Positions 63,236-64,000 of a DNA stretch of 64,000 bases are shown one piece after another. The DNA comes from PRDV01 sp963710865 (GTDB lineage: Bacteria; Babelota; Babeliae; Babelales; Babelaceae). Below the pieces are notes generated by a model that saw only the letters and a program-made list of their open reading frames with translations, was not told where the DNA came from and ran no database searches. Numbering within the stretch: position 1 is the stretch's first letter; the number at the start of each line of letters is the position of its first letter. The DNA is taken from NCBI GenBank assembly GCA_963710865.1, contig CAVQBR010000002.1, positions 1,426,001 through 1,490,000 of the forward strand. The letters are read 5' to 3'. The position numbers and the translations under genes are program-made.

Positions 63236-64000
63236 TCATGATTTTGTGCCAAGAACGGTAAACGTATCTCCCTGGCGGAATACCTGCTCCTTCTCGGTAG
63301 TATGAAAGTAGGTGATAGTGCTTTTTTCTAGCGGAGATTTAATGGTAAGAAGTGCATATGCATCATCAAAAAATCGATATGTTTGCTTGTAGTGCATGGT
63401 TGAGCTTGACACAATATGCCAGGTAGGTGGATGAGCTGAGAAGAAGAGCCCTTGCATGTTGGTCCAGTTAATAGTGGTATCATCTCCGATTATGTACGCA
63501 GCGATTGGTCCTTGTGCGAATGTGCAGGGATCATTGAGTCTACAGGTGGCTGTATGTATAGGATCATCTACACTCTGGCAGACTATTCTTGTAAGCAGGG
63601 GGTCATCAGCACCTTGATAGGAAAGACGGAGGGGGATGGTTTGCTCGGCACCATAGAGGTAGATTCCTTGAGGCATGCTTGTGAAAAACTGCCTCAAGAG
63701 GGTTCTCAGAGCATCCGAGTCCGCCATTTCTCGAGCGAGTATCGCATTGCGAGATGGAGTCAACCAGGCTTCATTTTTCTCCTGAGGTCCTCGTATATAC
63801 CAGACGCGAGCAGGGTTGCGTTCCATGAGGGTAGCAACGATTTGGAGAACATCTAGTGTATGGGAACCTTCGGCGATAATGTTTCCAAGGAAGAACAGGT
63901 AGAGGGAGGGTGATTGCAACACAAAGTCTTTGATATAGCCTTGTTTTGACCACTCATTCATAATGCGCATCAGTGAAGAGCGTTGACTCCGTATATTGCT
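63236..64000 (-). CDS. Degenerate metallophosphatase homologue (pseudophosphatase), 5' end outside window
   Basis: At least 254 residues, open to the window edge. It aligns without large gaps to the exported phosphatase at 54758. LMRIMNEWSKQGYI corresponds to LVRDLKKLKELGYI, FFLGNIIAEG to IFLGDYIDRG, VWYIRGPQEK to VVLVRGNHED, and FFDDAYALLTI to FTYDTFLLLTI. All three visible metal motifs are changed: GDLHGS aligns with SNIRSQ, GDYIDRG with GNIIAEG and RGNHE with RGPQE. The frame is otherwise intact, so the protein is probably made but catalytically dead, perhaps a binding or decoy protein. It is cotranscribed with the cyclase gene. Confidence 0.75.
   Translation of the reverse strand, partial: SNIRSQRSSLMRIMNEWSKQGYIKDFVLQSPSLYLFFLGNIIAEGSHTLDVLQIVATLMERNPARVWYIRGPQEKNEAWLTPSRNAILAREMADSDALRTLLRQFFTSMPQGIYLYGAEQTIPLRLSYQGADDPLLTRIVCQSVDDPIHTATCRLNDPCTFAQGPIAAYIIGDDTTINWTNMQGLFFSAHPPTWHIVSSSTMHYKQTYRFFDDAYALLTIKSPLEKSTITYFHTTEKEQVFRQGDTFTVLGTKS

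Overview
The window looks like part of a small-genome, host-associated bacterium, most probably of the Dependentiae/Babeliae (TM6) type. This is an inference from gene content: a compact housekeeping block sits among very large ankyrin-repeat proteins, many signal-peptide proteins of unknown function, eukaryote-like secreted enzymes and decaying gene copies. No rRNA or tRNA gene is present to fix the taxonomy.

Layout. (1) 1-1258: end of a probable peptidyl-prolyl isomerase and a decayed AAA-ATPase/PD-(D/E)XK gene. (2) 1.6-15.9 kb: four paralogous exported proteins of about 1,000 residues, each with an N-terminal beta-helix, a basic linker and a conserved C-terminal domain. All four have the same spaced promoter-like element. 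(3) 16.0-22.6 kb: core genes recA-infC-rpmI-rplT-(coiled coil)-zapA, then rny-ymdB, a DUF6496 protein and an EamA transporter. (4) 22.8-28.2 kb: a nested insertion. An AAA-ATPase/PDDEXK gene is split by a tnpB-only IS200/IS605-type element, whose tnpB is itself split by a group II intron with a reverse transcriptase. (5) 28.3-40.1 kb: transposase and nuclease relics, two ankyrin-repeat genes (one frameshifted, one of 2,233 residues with an FG/FxF-containing low-complexity tail) and two copies of a small zinc-ribbon gene. (6) 40.3-54.6 kb: a second exported-protein locus with four cysteine-rich beta-helix proteins and three proteins carrying the same C-terminal domain as in region 2, here as separate adjacent genes. 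(7) 54.7-64 kb: exported PPP-type phosphatase, membrane-anchored cyclopropane synthase, unknown exported protein, APH-type kinase, two exported 2-oxoglutarate/Fe(II) oxygenases plus a relic, a cyclase-family hydrolase, and a phosphatase homologue that has lost its metal-binding motifs.

How the parts fit. Regions 2 and 6 encode the same two modules, fused in one locus and split into gene pairs in the other, which suggests the modules work together at the cell surface. The split beta-helix proteins have a Cys-Cys pair every 18 residues in a coiled-coil-like stalk and a conserved valine-rich C-terminus, so they could be disulfide-locked fibres with a partner protein. This two-module surface system is my best candidate for an undescribed system. 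The ankyrin proteins, exported phosphatase, pseudophosphatase and exported oxygenases fit an arsenal directed at a eukaryotic host, but that role is inferred.
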